From: Methylobacterium mesophilicum SR1.6/6
GTDB lineage: Bacteria > Pseudomonadota > Alphaproteobacteria > Rhizobiales > Beijerinckiaceae
NCBI RefSeq assembly: GCF_000364445.2
Contig: NZ_CP043538.1
Coordinates: forward strand, 846,501 to 910,500
DNA length: 64,000 nucleotides
Direction of reading: 5' to 3'
Shown here piece by piece: positions 1 through 8,501 of this stretch. Each line of letters opens with the position of its first letter. The first letter of the stretch is position 1. Below the pieces are notes generated by a model that ran no database searches, was not told the DNA's origin, and worked only from the letters and a program-made list of their open reading frames with translations. The position numbers were made by a program, and so were the translations under genes.

Positions 1-315
1 GAACGTCCACACCTTGGGATCGGCCGGGTCACTCTCCCACGACGTGGCAAGCCCGGGGACCATCCTGCCCGGCCTGTCGGCGACATCGAGCTCCCAGGCC
101 ACCAGCGGGTCGTACAGGGTCAGGCCCGTGAACTGGTAGCCGCCGGCGCCCCGATCCGGCTGGCCGGTGGTGAGCGGCAGGTCGGTCATGGAGATGCCGT
201 AGGTGAGGCTGCCGGGGACCGCCCCCTGCGCGCGGGCCCGGCCCGCCGCCCCGAACGCGGCCAGGGCGACGCCCCCGGCCACCAGGGATCGGCGTGTAGG
301 CTTGATCGGGTTCAT
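1..315 (-). CDS. Peptide/nickel ABC transporter substrate-binding protein (SBP_bac_5), 3' part outside window
   Basis: The first 105 codons of a reverse-strand gene run off the left edge. The ATG is at 315. Residues 7-12 read T-R-R-S-L-V and are followed by a hydrophobic Ala/Gly/Val stretch ending in A-R-A-Q, so a Tat-type signal peptide is likely and the protein should act in the periplasm. The mature start (L-T-Y-G-I-S, then a G-L-T-L-Y-D-P-L-V segment and L-A-T-S-W-E) is the usual opening of family-5 solute-binding proteins, which deliver oligopeptides, nickel or similar ligands to an ABC permease. The permease genes would lie to the left. Substrate cannot be told from the fragment. Confidence 0.85.
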   Translation of the reverse strand, partial: MNPIKPTRRSLVAGGVALAAFGAAGRARAQGAVPGSLTYGISMTDLPLTTGQPDRGAGGYQFTGLTLYDPLVAWELDVADRPGRMVPGLATSWESDPADPKVWTF

Positions 316-463
316 CGTGTCTCTCGGCTGAAGGCGGATGCGCCGCACGGAACGGCGCACGCCCCTCAGGCGCGCGGCGGCGCCCCCTGAGCCGCGTCTC
401 CATGCTGCATGCAGAATGATGCACGCATCATGCCGAGCCAGACGACGTGTGACCTCGGCGGCG

Positions 464-1526
464 TCACGCCTGCCAGACTTGGCCGGGCCGGAGCGCCAGG
501 AACCGCTCGGGCGCGATCCCGGCTTCTCCCAGCGCCGCCGACAAGGCTTCGGCCGGCCGCTCGATACCCTCGTCGGTGAGCTGGAAAGTACCCCAGTGGT
601 GACCGAGCGCCTGCTCGGCGCCGAGCAGCCCGTAGGCCTCCACGGCCTCGGCGGGATTGACGTGCTGCGCCCGCATGAACCAGCGCGGCTCGTAGGCGCC
701 GATCGGCAGCGTCGCCAGGCGGGGAGGTCCGAAATGGCTCCGGATTGCGCGGAACAGGCCGCCATCACCGAAGCCGGTATCGCCCACGTGGTAGTGCACG
801 CCCCGGGGCGAGGTGATCACGAAGGCGCACCACAGGGCCATGCGCCGGTCGTTGACGCCCCGGGCCGACCAGTGGTTCGCCGGCGCCAAGTGGACCTGCA
901 GCCCCCTCCCCCAGGTCGACCGACTGGCCCCAGTCGCGCGTCTCCACGTGCATCGTGTCGTCATAGCCGCGCAGGATCGCGTCGTTGCCGAGCGGGGCCA
1001 CGATCAAAGGCTGATGCGCCTGCCAGATCCGGGCGAGGCTTGGCCCGTCGAGATGGTCGTAGTGATTGTGGGTGATGAGCACCGCGTCGATGGGCGGCAG
1101 GTCTGCGAAGGCGATGCCCGGCGGGTTGACGCGCTTCGGTCCGGCGAAGCGCACCGGGCTCGCCCGCTTGGCGAAGACCGGATCGATCAAGAGGTTGCGG
1201 CCGGCGACCTGCACGAGATAGCTCGCGTGGCCGATCAGGGTAACCCGTAGGCCCGCAACGCGCTCGGGTGGCCGGTCCGCGGGATAGGGGCTGGGGAAGC
1301 TCTTCGGCCAGGGCTCGCGCTGCCGCTTGGCCTGCCAGCGTAGAACGTCCGGCAGCGACTTGTCGGTCGCCTGATCCGGCAGGAAGAACCGCAGTCCGTC
1401 AAAATGATCGGAGGTCGGCCCGCTGTAATACGGGTTCCTGCCGCGCCGGTGGGCGGCGTAGCCGACACCGCCGAGCGTCATCACCGTGGCCGCGCTGGCG
1501 ACCGTGAGCAGGCTGCGCCGTTTCAT
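464..1526 (-). pseudogene. MBL-fold metallohydrolase (NAPE-PLD/UlaG-like), frameshifted
   Basis: Two reverse-strand reading frames make one protein of about 353 residues if a single base is removed. The first frame starts at ATG 1526 with a signal-anchor-like N-terminus and carries the metal motif H-N-H-Y-D-H at residues 153-158. It leaves frame after V-D-L-G-E-G. The second frame resumes with L-Q-V-H-L-A-P-A-N-H-W-S, then the metal ligand region H-V-G-D-T and a late H-H-W-G, and stops at 464. The join lies in two runs of five G (reverse strand; plus-strand C runs at 902-906 and 908-912), so one extra G explains everything. Such enzymes hydrolyse phosphodiesters or lactones with two zinc ions. 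The domain order is otherwise intact, so the defect is either recent or a homopolymer sequencing error. Confidence 0.82.
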
Positions 1527-1598
1527 GGATCACAGATGGCCGCCGCACCGGAGCGGTCAAGCTCCGCCGGGGCGCGGCCGGGCGCCTCAGGGAAGCTT

Positions 1599-1835
1599 TC
1601 AGTCGACCGCCTCGGCGGCGAGCGAGAGGCGCGCCCGGTAAACCACCTTGCCGACGCCGTCGCGCACGCAGGCGACGTAATCCTGACGCTCGACGTCCGG
1701 CAGCATGTCGCGGGCGATGGCCGACATGATGCGGGTGACCTTGGACCGCGCGGCCGACAGGTCCGGCAGGTCGAAGCCGACCTCATCGCGGATCGGCTGC
1801 GAGCCGTCGTGCAGATCGATGAAGAAGCGGGGCAT
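1599..1835 (-). CDS. DUF6894 family small protein
   Basis: A 78-residue protein starting M-P-R-F-F-I-D-L-H-D-G, followed by an acidic patch and a D-L-P-D-L-S-A-A-R segment. This is the typical shape of the DUF6894 family, which is abundant in Methylobacterium and Bradyrhizobium; its function is unknown. The start at 1835 is chosen because the conserved opening begins there; an upstream in-frame extension is Arg-rich and unlike the family. There is no signal peptide or membrane segment. It stands alone, between the frameshifted MBL gene and the Rieske gene on the same strand. Confidence 0.7.
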   Translation of the reverse strand: MPRFFIDLHDGSQPIRDEVGFDLPDLSAARSKVTRIMSAIARDMLPDVERQDYVACVRDGVGKVVYRARLSLAAEAVD

Positions 1836-2033
1836 CGGCGCGAAGCGTCTCAATGAGAGGTAATGCTTCGTCAGGATTGCTCTATGTATGGTTAATAAGG
1901 TCTTAAGTGCCGGGCGAGATCGGATTTCGCCGCTACTCCTCGGCTCGCGTTTAGACACGTGGGATCGGGATCGCGCCGGGATCCCGCGTCTCATGCGGGT
2001 GGAGGCAGCGCCGCCGCTCTCCCGCGAGCGCCC

Positions 2034-3155
2034 TCAGGAGCGCCAGCGCAGTTCCCGCCGCTCCAGCGGGTTCGCGAACGGCCGCCCGTCACGGGCGGAT
2101 TCCAGCGCCTCGCGCTTCAACCGGAAGTACCATTGCGAGGGCAGGTCGGCCTGACCGAACAGGACCATGGTGGGCTTGCGGTCCAGGCCGGCCTGCGCGT
2201 GCTGGAGCACCTGCTGGTCCTGGGTGAGGAACTGGCGCATCAGCGGCCGCGCAACGGGCTTGAGCAGGTTCAGGGCCGGCATGCTCCAGTAGAGGGCATT
2301 GGTCAGCAGGGTCCGGCTCGGCGTCAACGGGGTCGCGAAGGTGTAGTTCGCCACCCGCTTCTCGCCTGCGCGGATACGCTCAAGCCTCACGCCGGGCAGG
2401 CGGAACTCGATCTCGACCTCGGGCACGCCGCCGAGGAGGCGGTAGACCGGCGAACTCGTCGTGGTGGCGTGGCTCGTCATGACGAAGCCATGGGGCATCG
2501 GCTGGAAGGTTTTCACCTTCTCGCGAAGCTGCTTCGAGGGCCGGAACCACCAGGAATCGTGGACGAAGGCGACGTGCCCCGGATCCACGAGGCTCAGGGT
2601 GGTGAGATCGAAGGACGCCTCGACCACGAGTTCGACCACGAGGGATCCCGCCGGCTCGAAATCCAGCTCCGGCACCGCGGGCACGTCCCCTACGTCGGGT
2701 CCGACATGCGGGTTCACCCAGAGGAACCCGGCGCTCTCGCGGACCGGAAAGCGCTGGACCTGGATGCGGGAGAAATCGGCCGCATCGTGCTCCGAGAGCG
2801 TCGGCACGTCGCGGCAGCGCCCGTCCGTGCCGAAGCGCCAGCCGTGGAACGGGCACATCAGCGCGTCGCCGTCGAACCGCCCCTTCGACAGGGCCATGCC
2901 GCGGTGGGGACAGCGATCGCGCAGCGCGAAGGGGCTGCCGTCCGGAGCGCGCCCCATCACGATCTGCTCGCCGTTCAGCTCGACCGCGCGCAGGCCCGTT
3001 CGGGCGAGTCCGCGGGACTGACCGACACAGTACCACGCGCTCCCGAGCGGCTGGCGCATCGCGTCGGGATCGAGCGCGGCCTCGTCGGCGGGCCGTTGCG
3101 GGTTCGTGAAGGGCGCGTTCAAGGCGGTTCGGGCTGACCTGGGAGCGCCCGTCAT
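2034..3155 (-). CDS. Rieske non-heme iron aromatic ring-hydroxylating oxygenase, alpha subunit type
   Basis: A 373-residue protein. The N-terminal Rieske domain (about residues 35-150) holds the [2Fe-2S] ligands C82-x-H84 and C101-x-x-H104. The C-terminal catalytic domain has the mononuclear iron motif D191-x-x-H194-x-x-x-x-H199. The layout resembles the vanillate/phenoxybenzoate/pheophorbide oxygenase group, which hydroxylates or O-demethylates aromatic rings using electrons from a separate reductase. No reductase or ferredoxin gene is adjacent, so electrons must come from elsewhere. The start at 3155 is preferred over the longer open frame, whose first 89 codons are Arg-rich and would overlap the small gene on the opposite strand. 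The actual substrate is not predictable. Confidence 0.88.
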   Translation of the reverse strand: MTGAPRSARTALNAPFTNPQRPADEAALDPDAMRQPLGSAWYCVGQSRGLARTGLRAVELNGEQIVMGRAPDGSPFALRDRCPHRGMALSKGRFDGDALMCPFHGWRFGTDGRCRDVPTLSEHDAADFSRIQVQRFPVRESAGFLWVNPHVGPDVGDVPAVPELDFEPAGSLVVELVVEASFDLTTLSLVDPGHVAFVHDSWWFRPSKQLREKVKTFQPMPHGFVMTSHATTTSSPVYRLLGGVPEVEIEFRLPGVRLERIRAGEKRVANYTFATPLTPSRTLLTNALYWSMPALNLLKPVARPLMRQFLTQDQQVLQHAQAGLDRKPTMVLFGQADLPSQWYFRLKREALESARDGRPFANPLERRELRWRS

Positions 3156-3267
3156 ACGCCCGGGGACCGGAGCGGGGAAGCGCGGCGCCGGGGAGGACAA
3201 ACGGGCGCAGCCGCGGGGCTTCACAAGGCCGGCGCGGACACCTACCTTCGCCTCACCCGCAACCAAC

Positions 3268-3284
3268 GAAAGGAGGTGATCCAG
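3268..3284 (+). promoter_or_regulatory. Extended Shine-Dalgarno, 17 nt complementary to the 16S rRNA 3' end
   Basis: The sequence GAAAGGAGGTGATCCAG is the exact complement of the expected alphaproteobacterial 16S rRNA tail (CTGGATCACCTCCTTTC). Normal Shine-Dalgarno elements pair over 4-8 nt. The last base is the G of the GTG start codon that follows. Such 16-17-nt elements are the hallmark of the rreB/rreR small mRNAs described in Bradyrhizobium and Rhodobacter, where the over-strong pairing holds the mRNA on 30S subunits and limits translation. Confidence 0.85.
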
Positions 3285-3355
3285 TGTCTCATTGTCATCA
3301 GCCGTGTGTCTCGGCTTCTCGGACCTGGACCGTCGCCTCCGGCGCGTCGCTCTAA
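3284..3355 (+). CDS. Small ORF with extended Shine-Dalgarno (rreB/rreR-like)
   Basis: A 23-codon frame starts with GTG at 3284, directly after the 17-nt anti-16S element, and ends with TAA at 3353-3355. The peptide begins M-S-H-C-H-Q-P-C and is Cys/His-rich at the N-terminus and Ser/Thr-rich after it. GTG start, very short length, extended ribosome-binding site and a terminator about 60 bp downstream all match the rre small-mRNA genes of alphaproteobacteria (14 codons in Bradyrhizobium, 18 in Rhodobacter). In those, regulation at the ribosome rather than the peptide seems to be the point. I infer the same here; peptide homology to known rre products could not be checked. It sits divergently upstream of the Rieske gene. 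Confidence 0.7.
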   Translation: MSHCHQPCVSASRTWTVASGASL

Positions 3356-3413
3356 GACGCGTCAGAGACCCGATCTCGGGACAGTTCCGCCGGACATCAC
3401 GGTTCGGCAATGG

Positions 3414-3446
3414 AAGGGCCACCCTCTCGGGTGGCCCTTCGGCTTT
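3414..3446 (+). terminator. Rho-independent terminator, possibly bidirectional
   Basis: An 11-bp perfect stem (3414-3424 with 3429-3439, four-base loop TCTC) is followed on the plus strand by a short T-containing tail. It ends the extended-SD small mRNA. The convergent coiled-coil gene stops at 3467, so the same hairpin can also serve that gene on the reverse strand. Confidence 0.75.
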
Positions 3447-3466
3447 CTAAAGGATGTGCGGCGCGA

Positions 3467-4093
3467 TCAGCGCTTCTGCATCTGGAACAGGGGCTGGGCC
3501 AGCGCCTCGGTCCGTGCCCGCCACAGATCGCGCTCCTCCCGCAGCGCGTCGCGCTCGCCGGTCAGGCTCAGGGTCTCGGCCCGCAGGGCGTCACGCTCGG
3601 CCGTCGCACGGTCGCGCTCGGCCCGCATCGCCTCGGCCTCGGCCCGGACCCGCTCGCGCTCCAGCTGGAGGTCCTCGCGCGCGGCGCGAACGTCCTCCTG
3701 CTCGGCCCGCAGATCCTCGAGCGAACCGATCTCCTCGCGGATGTGCTCGCGCAGCGACCGGATCTCCTCCGCCAGAATCGCCTGAAGCTCGTCCTGACGC
3801 TCGGCTTCGAGACGCAGCTTCGCCTTCAGCATCAGGTTCTCGGCCATCAGCTCCGAGAGATCCGCGTCCTCGCCCGCCGCCGACGACGGCTGGGCCGGGT
3901 CAACGATGCGCGGCGACCAAGTCGCCTCGCTGGTGCGGGCGACCTTCTCCGACCGTCGCTCCTCGGACCGTCCCTCGCCGCGCACCTCGGCCGGGCTCTG
4001 CGTCTTCATCGCGGCGAGCCAGTCCCGAAGCGGACCGGGCGCAGGGCGATCGCCGGCATCGATCGGCTGTGTGGAGCGGGCGGGTTCCGACAT
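3467..4093 (-). CDS. Coiled-coil protein of unknown function
   Basis: A 208-residue protein without signal peptide or membrane segment. Residues 1-80 are low-complexity and probably disordered. From about residue 80 to 200 it is a nearly uninterrupted Glu/Arg/Leu/Ala heptad pattern, with repeated R-A-E and E-R-D units, so it should form a long dimeric coiled coil. I do not recognise a named family. Its ATG at 4093 is isolated from the ffh operon, which is on the other strand. A structural or scaffold role would be a guess. Confidence 0.75.
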   Translation of the reverse strand: MSEPARSTQPIDAGDRPAPGPLRDWLAAMKTQSPAEVRGEGRSEERRSEKVARTSEATWSPRIVDPAQPSSAAGEDADLSELMAENLMLKAKLRLEAERQDELQAILAEEIRSLREHIREEIGSLEDLRAEQEDVRAAREDLQLERERVRAEAEAMRAERDRATAERDALRAETLSLTGERDALREERDLWRARTEALAQPLFQMQKR

Positions 4094-4392
4094 CGGCGGC
4101 GTCCTGAGCGAATACCCGTCGATGACAATCCGAACATGCTTAACGATCGGTAAAGCCTACGGTGCTGCCTCCCTCGCGGCGCGGCCGTCGTCGGTGTGCG
4201 GGAGCGTAAAAATTGACTTTCCAACCCATCGCGGCTACGCCCCGCCCTCCCGATCCGTAGCAGATCGACCGATGCCAAGCCGACCGGTCCCGTGAGGCCG
4301 GAGGTCAACGCCCGACAGCGCGTCCGCGCCCTCGGGCGCGATGGGCGTTGGGCCGATCCGCCGCGACGGGCCCCGCCGGCCGAGGCAATCGC

Positions 4393-4611
4393 ATGACGCC
4401 AGATCAGCAGACCTTGAACATCGAGGACGCGATCAACGAGAGCTGCCCGTGGTCGGGCAAGCCGATCTCGGCCGATTCGCTGACCCTCTACAACGGCGCC
4501 GTGGTGGGCTTCTGCAACCCGGATTGCCGGGACAAGTTCGCCAAGGCGGTGCGCAGCTTCGAGGCCGCCCTTCAGGCGCGCCGCGTCGAGCGCGCCGGGC
4601 TCGAACAGTAA
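4393..4611 (+). CDS. Small Cys-motif (YHS/TRASH-like) protein upstream of ffh
   Basis: A 72-residue cytosolic protein with C18-P-W-S-G-K-P and C41-N-P-D-C45 separated by a short beta-rich segment that includes L-Y-N-G. This spacing resembles YHS/TRASH-type metal-binding domains; relatives are often mislabelled glutathione S-transferase. The ATG at 4393 is used because the in-frame codons before it are not conserved-looking. It ends 18 bp before ffh and points the same way, so it is probably the first gene of the ffh operon. Metal binding is inferred from the cysteines only. Confidence 0.75.
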   Translation: MTPDQQTLNIEDAINESCPWSGKPISADSLTLYNGAVVGFCNPDCRDKFAKAVRSFEAALQARRVERAGLEQ

Positions 4612-4629
4612 CGGCGGGGCGTCAGGATC

Positions 4630-6207
4630 ATGTTCGAAGGCCTGTCCGACCGCCTCTCCGGCATCCTCTCAGGGCTCACTCGCCGGGGTGCGCTCACCGA
4701 GGCCGACGTCACCGCCGCCATGCGCGAGGTGCGCCGCGCCCTGCTGGAGGCCGACGTCGCCCTGGAGGTGGTCCGCGGCTTCACCGACCGGGTGAAGGAG
4801 AAGGCCGTCGGTGCCGTCGTGCTCAAGTCGGTGACGCCCGGCCAGATGGTCGTGAAGATCGTCAACGACGAGCTGGTGGCGATGCTCGGTACCGACGCCG
4901 AGACCGTCGATCTCAACGCCCCCGCCCCGGTGCCGATCCTGATGGTCGGTCTGCAGGGCTCGGGCAAGACCACCACCACCGCCAAGATCGCCCGGCGCCT
5001 CTCCGAGCGCGAGAAGCGCAAGGTGCTGCTCGCCTCCCTCGACACCCGCCGCCCGGCCGCCATGGAGCAGCTCGCGGTGCTGGCCAAGCAGGTGGGCGTC
5101 GAGAGCCTGCCGATCGTGGCCGGCCAGTCGGCGGTGCAGATCGCCAAGCGCGCCATGGACGCGGCCCGCCTCGGCGGCTTCGACGTGGTGATGCTCGACA
5201 CCGCCGGCCGCACCACGGTGGACGAGGGCCTGATGGCCGAGGCCGCCGATGTGAAGGCCGCGACAAGGCCGCACGAGGTGCTGCTCGTCGCCGACGCGCT
5301 CACCGGCCAGGATGCGGTCAACACCGCCCGCGCCTTCGACGAGCGGCTCGGCGTCACCGGCATCGTGCTGACCCGGATGGACGGCGATTCCCGCGGCGGC
5401 GCGGCGCTCTCCATGCGCGCCGTCACCGGCAAGCCGATCAAGCTCGTCGGCGTCGGCGAGAAGGTCGACGCGCTGGAGGAGTTCCACCCGGCCCGCGTCG
5501 CCAACCGCATCCTCGGCATGGGCGACATCGTCTCGCTGGTCGAGAAGGCCGCCGAGACCATCGACCACGAGCAGGCGCTCCGCACCGCGGAGAAGATGCG
5601 CAAGGGCAAGTTCGACCTGGAGGATCTCTCCATGCAGCTCGCCCAGATGGAGAAGATGGGCGGCATCGGCGGCCTGATGGGCATGCTGCCCGGGATGGGC
5701 CAGATCAAGAAGCAGGTCGAGGGCGCCAACCTCGACGAGAAGATGTTCAAGCGCCAGCGGGCGATCATCTCGTCGATGACCCCGCAGGAGCGGAAGAACC
5801 CCGACCTCCTCAAGAACAGCCGCAAGAAGCGCATCGCGGCGGGCTCGGGCGTCGACGTCTCGGAGATCAACAAGCTCCTGAAGATGCACCGGACCATGGC
5901 CGACATGATGAAGGCGATGGGCCAGGGCAAGCGCGGGATCGGGCAGGCGCTCGGCTCGATGTTCGGGCTCGGCGGCGGCGGGATGGGCGGCGGCATGCCG
6001 GGGGGCATGCCAGGCCTCCCGCCCGGCATGCCGGAGCCGACGCCCGAACAGATCGCGCAGCTCGAGAAGCAGTTCGGCGGCAAGCTGCCGCCGATGCCGC
6101 CGGGCCTGGGCGGCGGGGGCGGGATGCCCAAGCTTCCGGGACTTCCCGGGCTCGGTGGTCCCAGGCTTCCGGGTCTCGGCGGGTTCATGCCGGGGAAGAA
6201 GAAATGA
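4630..6207 (+). CDS. ffh: Signal recognition particle protein Ffh
   Basis: This 525-residue GTPase binds SRP RNA and signal sequences and docks nascent chains to FtsY at the inner membrane. N domain: residues 1-90. G domain: P-loop G-L-Q-G-S-G-K-T at 107-114, then the D-T-A-G-R and T-R-M-D-G-D GTPase motifs. M domain: from about residue 325, with the I-S-S-M-T-P-x-E-R segment and the S-R-K-K-R-I-A-x-G-S-G RNA-binding motif. The C-terminal tail (from about residue 440) is a Gly/Met/Pro-rich extension longer than in E. coli, as in many Hyphomicrobiales. Its stop overlaps the start of the chorismate mutase gene by 4 bp (ATGA). Confidence 0.98.
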   Translation: MFEGLSDRLSGILSGLTRRGALTEADVTAAMREVRRALLEADVALEVVRGFTDRVKEKAVGAVVLKSVTPGQMVVKIVNDELVAMLGTDAETVDLNAPAPVPILMVGLQGSGKTTTTAKIARRLSEREKRKVLLASLDTRRPAAMEQLAVLAKQVGVESLPIVAGQSAVQIAKRAMDAARLGGFDVVMLDTAGRTTVDEGLMAEAADVKAATRPHEVLLVADALTGQDAVNTARAFDERLGVTGIVLTRMDGDSRGGAALSMRAVTGKPIKLVGVGEKVDALEEFHPARVANRILGMGDIVSLVEKAAETIDHEQALRTAEKMRKGKFDLEDLSMQLAQMEKMGGIGGLMGMLPGMGQIKKQVEGANLDEKMFKRQRAIISSMTPQERKNPDLLKNSRKKRIAAGSGVDVSEINKLLKMHRTMADMMKAMGQGKRGIGQALGSMFGLGGGGMGGGMPGGMPGLPPGMPEPTPEQIAQLEKQFGGKLPPMPPGLGGGGGMPKLPGLPGLGGPRLPGLGGFMPGKKK

Positions 6208-6536
6208 GCGTGCTCGCGGCGCAGGCCGTCGATCCCGAACTCGCGCGCCTGCGGGACAGCATCGACAATTTCGATGCGGCGCTGATCCATCTCCTCGCCG
6301 AGCGCTTCCGCTGCACGCAGCGGGTCGGCGAGCTCAAGGCCCGAAAGGGGATCCCCCCTTCCGATCCGGACCGGGAGGCCCGTCAGGTCGCCCGGCTCCG
6401 CAAACTCGCGGTCGAGGCCAAGCTCGACCCCGATTTCGCCGAGAAGTTTCTGGCCTTCGTGGTCAAGGAAGTCATTCGGCATCACCAGTCGATCAAGGCG
6501 GACCACGAGTCCCAGATCGAGCAACAGCGAAAGTAG
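6204..6536 (+). CDS. Chorismate mutase (AroQ type)
   Basis: A 110-residue all-helical AroQ-fold protein converting chorismate to prephenate, the entry to Phe and Tyr synthesis. Visible family features are L-A-R-L-R-x-x-I-D-N-F-D-x-x-L-I-x-L-L-A-E-R-F near the N-terminus, V-G-E-L-K-A-R-K-G in helix 1-2 and a final helix ending V-I-R-H-H-Q. The start codon overlaps the ffh stop (ATGA), so translation is coupled to ffh. rpsP follows 7 bp later. A monofunctional mutase inside an SRP/ribosome operon is a common alphaproteobacterial arrangement. Confidence 0.93.
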   Translation: MSVLAAQAVDPELARLRDSIDNFDAALIHLLAERFRCTQRVGELKARKGIPPSDPDREARQVARLRKLAVEAKLDPDFAEKFLAFVVKEVIRHHQSIKADHESQIEQQRK

Positions 6537-6543
6537 TCAGACC

Positions 6544-6906
6544 ATGGCCCTCAAGATCCGCCTCACCCGCGGCGGCGCCAAGAAGCGCCCCTACTACCGC
6601 ATCGTCGTCGCCGACGCCCGCGCTCCCCGCGACGGCCGCTTCATCGACAAGGTCGGCGCCTACGACCCGATGAAGGCCAAGGACGATCCGGCCCGCATCG
6701 TGCTCGACAACGAGAAGATCCAGGGCTGGCTCGCCAAGGGTGCGCAGCCGACCGATCGCGTCCTGCGCTTCCTCGACCAGGCCGGCCTCGCCAAGCGCCC
6801 GACCCGCAACAATCCGCAGAAGGCGGAGCCTGGCGAGAAGGCCAAGGAGCGTGCCGCCAAGCGCGCCGAGAAGGCCGCCGCCCCCGCCGAGGACGCCGCC
6901 GCCTAA
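6544..6906 (+). CDS. rpsP: 30S ribosomal protein S16
   Basis: A 120-residue protein. The core ([20 protein letters not shown], residues 1-20, then [11 protein letters not shown]) is the unmistakable S16 signature. Residues 85-120 are a Lys/Ala/Glu-rich tail, longer than in enteric S16. It binds 16S rRNA early in small-subunit assembly. It lies 7 bp after the chorismate mutase gene and 156 bp before rimM, in the conserved rpsP-rimM order. Confidence 0.98.
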   Translation: MALKIRLTRGGAKKRPYYRIVVADARAPRDGRFIDKVGAYDPMKAKDDPARIVLDNEKIQGWLAKGAQPTDRVLRFLDQAGLAKRPTRNNPQKAEPGEKAKERAAKRAEKAAAPAEDAAA

Positions 6907-7062
6907 GGCGCAGCGAAGGTCGATTGCCATGGCGCGCCGCCCCGCAGGTCCTTCCCCCGCGACGGCGGCCGCCGCGGCCGCACGAGTCCGGCCATCGGAG
7001 CGATCGCGCCCGGCGCCGCGACCTCGCCCAGGGCACCGGCCCCGAAGCCGGCCGCTCAGCCC

Positions 7063-7623
7063 GTGCCGCCCGATCCGAACCTCGTCCTCCTGGGCGAGTT
7101 CGGGCGGGCGCACGGGTTGAACGGCGAGATCCGCCTCAAATCCTACACGGGCGATCCGCAGGCGATCGCCAGCTACGGAGCGCTGCTGACCGCGGACGGG
7201 CGCACGCTGACGCTCGCCGACGTGCGCCCCGCGCCGGGTTCCTCACCCGATATGCTGGTCGCCCGGGTGAAAGGCGTCTCCGGCCGCAACGCCGCGGAGG
7301 CGCTGAACCGCGTCGCCGTCTTCGTCCCCCGCGACCGCCTGGCCGCCCCAGAAGACGAGGACGAGGTCTACGCGGCGGACCTGATCGGCGCCACCGCGGT
7401 GGACGCGGCCGGAGCCGTTATCGGGACGATCGTGGCCGTGCCGAATTACGGCGGCGGCGACCTCCTCGAGCTGCGCCCGCCGGGCGGCGGCGCCACTGCC
7501 CTCCTGCCCTTTACCAAGGCGTTCGTGCCGACCCTCGACATGGCCGGGCGCCGCGTCACCGTGGCGGTGCCGGAGGATCTTTTCGCGCCGCCCGGCGAGA
7601 AGCCTGCCGACGATCCGGGCTGA
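7063..7623 (+). CDS. rimM: Ribosome maturation factor RimM
   Basis: A 186-residue protein needed for 16S rRNA processing and 30S head assembly, where it contacts S19. The N-terminal beta-barrel opens [22 protein letters not shown]-barrel follows from about residue 100 (D-L-I-G-A-T-A-V-D, then Y-G-G-G-D-L-L-E). The start is GTG 7063; the open frame extends upstream as an Ala/Pro-rich stretch without another convincing start, so a longer N-terminus cannot be excluded. trmD, the usual next gene, is displaced by two reverse-strand genes. Confidence 0.95.
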   Translation: MPPDPNLVLLGEFGRAHGLNGEIRLKSYTGDPQAIASYGALLTADGRTLTLADVRPAPGSSPDMLVARVKGVSGRNAAEALNRVAVFVPRDRLAAPEDEDEVYAADLIGATAVDAAGAVIGTIVAVPNYGGGDLLELRPPGGGATALLPFTKAFVPTLDMAGRRVTVAVPEDLFAPPGEKPADDPG

Positions 7624-7624
7624 C

Positions 7625-8416
7625 CTACGGCGCCGCTCCCACCACGACGGTGTGCGCGATGATCAGGGGCTCGGCGCTCATCGCAAGCGGCCCGTCGAAC
7701 GGGCGCTCGTGGAGCGCGATCAGGCCGAGGGTCGTCACCATCGCCAGCGAGAAAGTCGCCAGGACCGTCGCCTGGGCCGCGGCGTGCTCCGTGTGGACCA
7801 GACCCAGGGCCACGAGGGTCAGGGCCGCGAGCACCAGGAGCGTCAGCCACTTGGTCTCGTCGCTGGCGGTCCGGCACAGCGCCAGCCGCTCGCCGCGATC
7901 GGCCCGCAGGGCCATGGCGGCGTTCAGCAGCGCGGCATGGACCGGCGCCCCCGCCTCGGCGGTGATCTTCGGATCGGATACCGTTTCGAGGAGTCGCCGC
8001 AGCCCGGTCCCGGCCTGGGGCGCGTAGCCGCCCTCGCTCATGCGCGGCCATTCCTGCGTGATCACCACGTCGAGATAGGCGGCGAGCGCCTCCCGGATGT
8101 TGCGCATGTCGGAAACTGAGGCGAGGCTGAGGTCATAGACCGCCAGCGCGTTGGCACGCTCGGCCTGAAGCGTCCGGGCCGCCGACCGCTGACGCTCCCA
8201 TGCATCGTTCGCCACGAATCCGGTCAGGAGCGCCAGCAGGGTGGCGATCGCCGTGAAGTAGGTGGGAACCATGCCCGCACCGAGCCGGACCATCAGGGGG
8301 CGCGTCGGGCGCAGGCGGGTCGCCAGCCACAGGAACGCGCTCAGGACTGCGAACGGCACGGCTAGGATGGCGAAGATGGCCCAGAGGGGCTGGTCGAGCC
8401 AGAAACCGAAGAGCAT
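7625..8416 (-). CDS. DUF4239 / bestrophin-like integral membrane protein
   Basis: A 263-residue membrane protein. Two hydrophobic helices lie in the first 75 residues (F-W-L-x-x-P-L-W-A-I-F and the segment ending [12 protein letters not shown]). A soluble middle domain (about 80-185) contains A-W-E-R-Q and R-x-x-R-E-A-L. Two more helices lie near 190-235. The A-N-D-A-W-E-R pattern after the second helix is typical of the DUF4239 family, distantly related to bestrophin channels. It is inserted on the opposite strand between rimM and trmD and ends 1 bp after the rimM stop. Function unknown. Confidence 0.75.
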   Translation of the reverse strand: MLFGFWLDQPLWAIFAILAVPFAVLSAFLWLATRLRPTRPLMVRLGAGMVPTYFTAIATLLALLTGFVANDAWERQRSAARTLQAERANALAVYDLSLASVSDMRNIREALAAYLDVVITQEWPRMSEGGYAPQAGTGLRRLLETVSDPKITAEAGAPVHAALLNAAMALRADRGERLALCRTASDETKWLTLLVLAALTLVALGLVHTEHAAAQATVLATFSLAMVTTLGLIALHERPFDGPLAMSAEPLIIAHTVVVGAAP

Positions 8417-8501
8417 GCGCCGGCCTGCACCGAGAAGGACGAGCCGTGATGCTGCCGGGCGCGGGCTGAGAAACCGTGAAGATCGCGCCCGTGCCGGCGG
8501 C

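Noticed and set aside
4572..6524. Long reverse-strand frames antisense to ffh
   Set aside because: High GC leaves all frames open. The Ser/Arg/Pro-rich product has no domain, while the forward frame is clearly Ffh.
6929..7062. Separate small gene between rpsP and rimM starting at ATG 6929
   Set aside because: The frame overlaps rimM and its product is Arg/Pro/Ser-rich without any domain; the rimM frame is the coding one.
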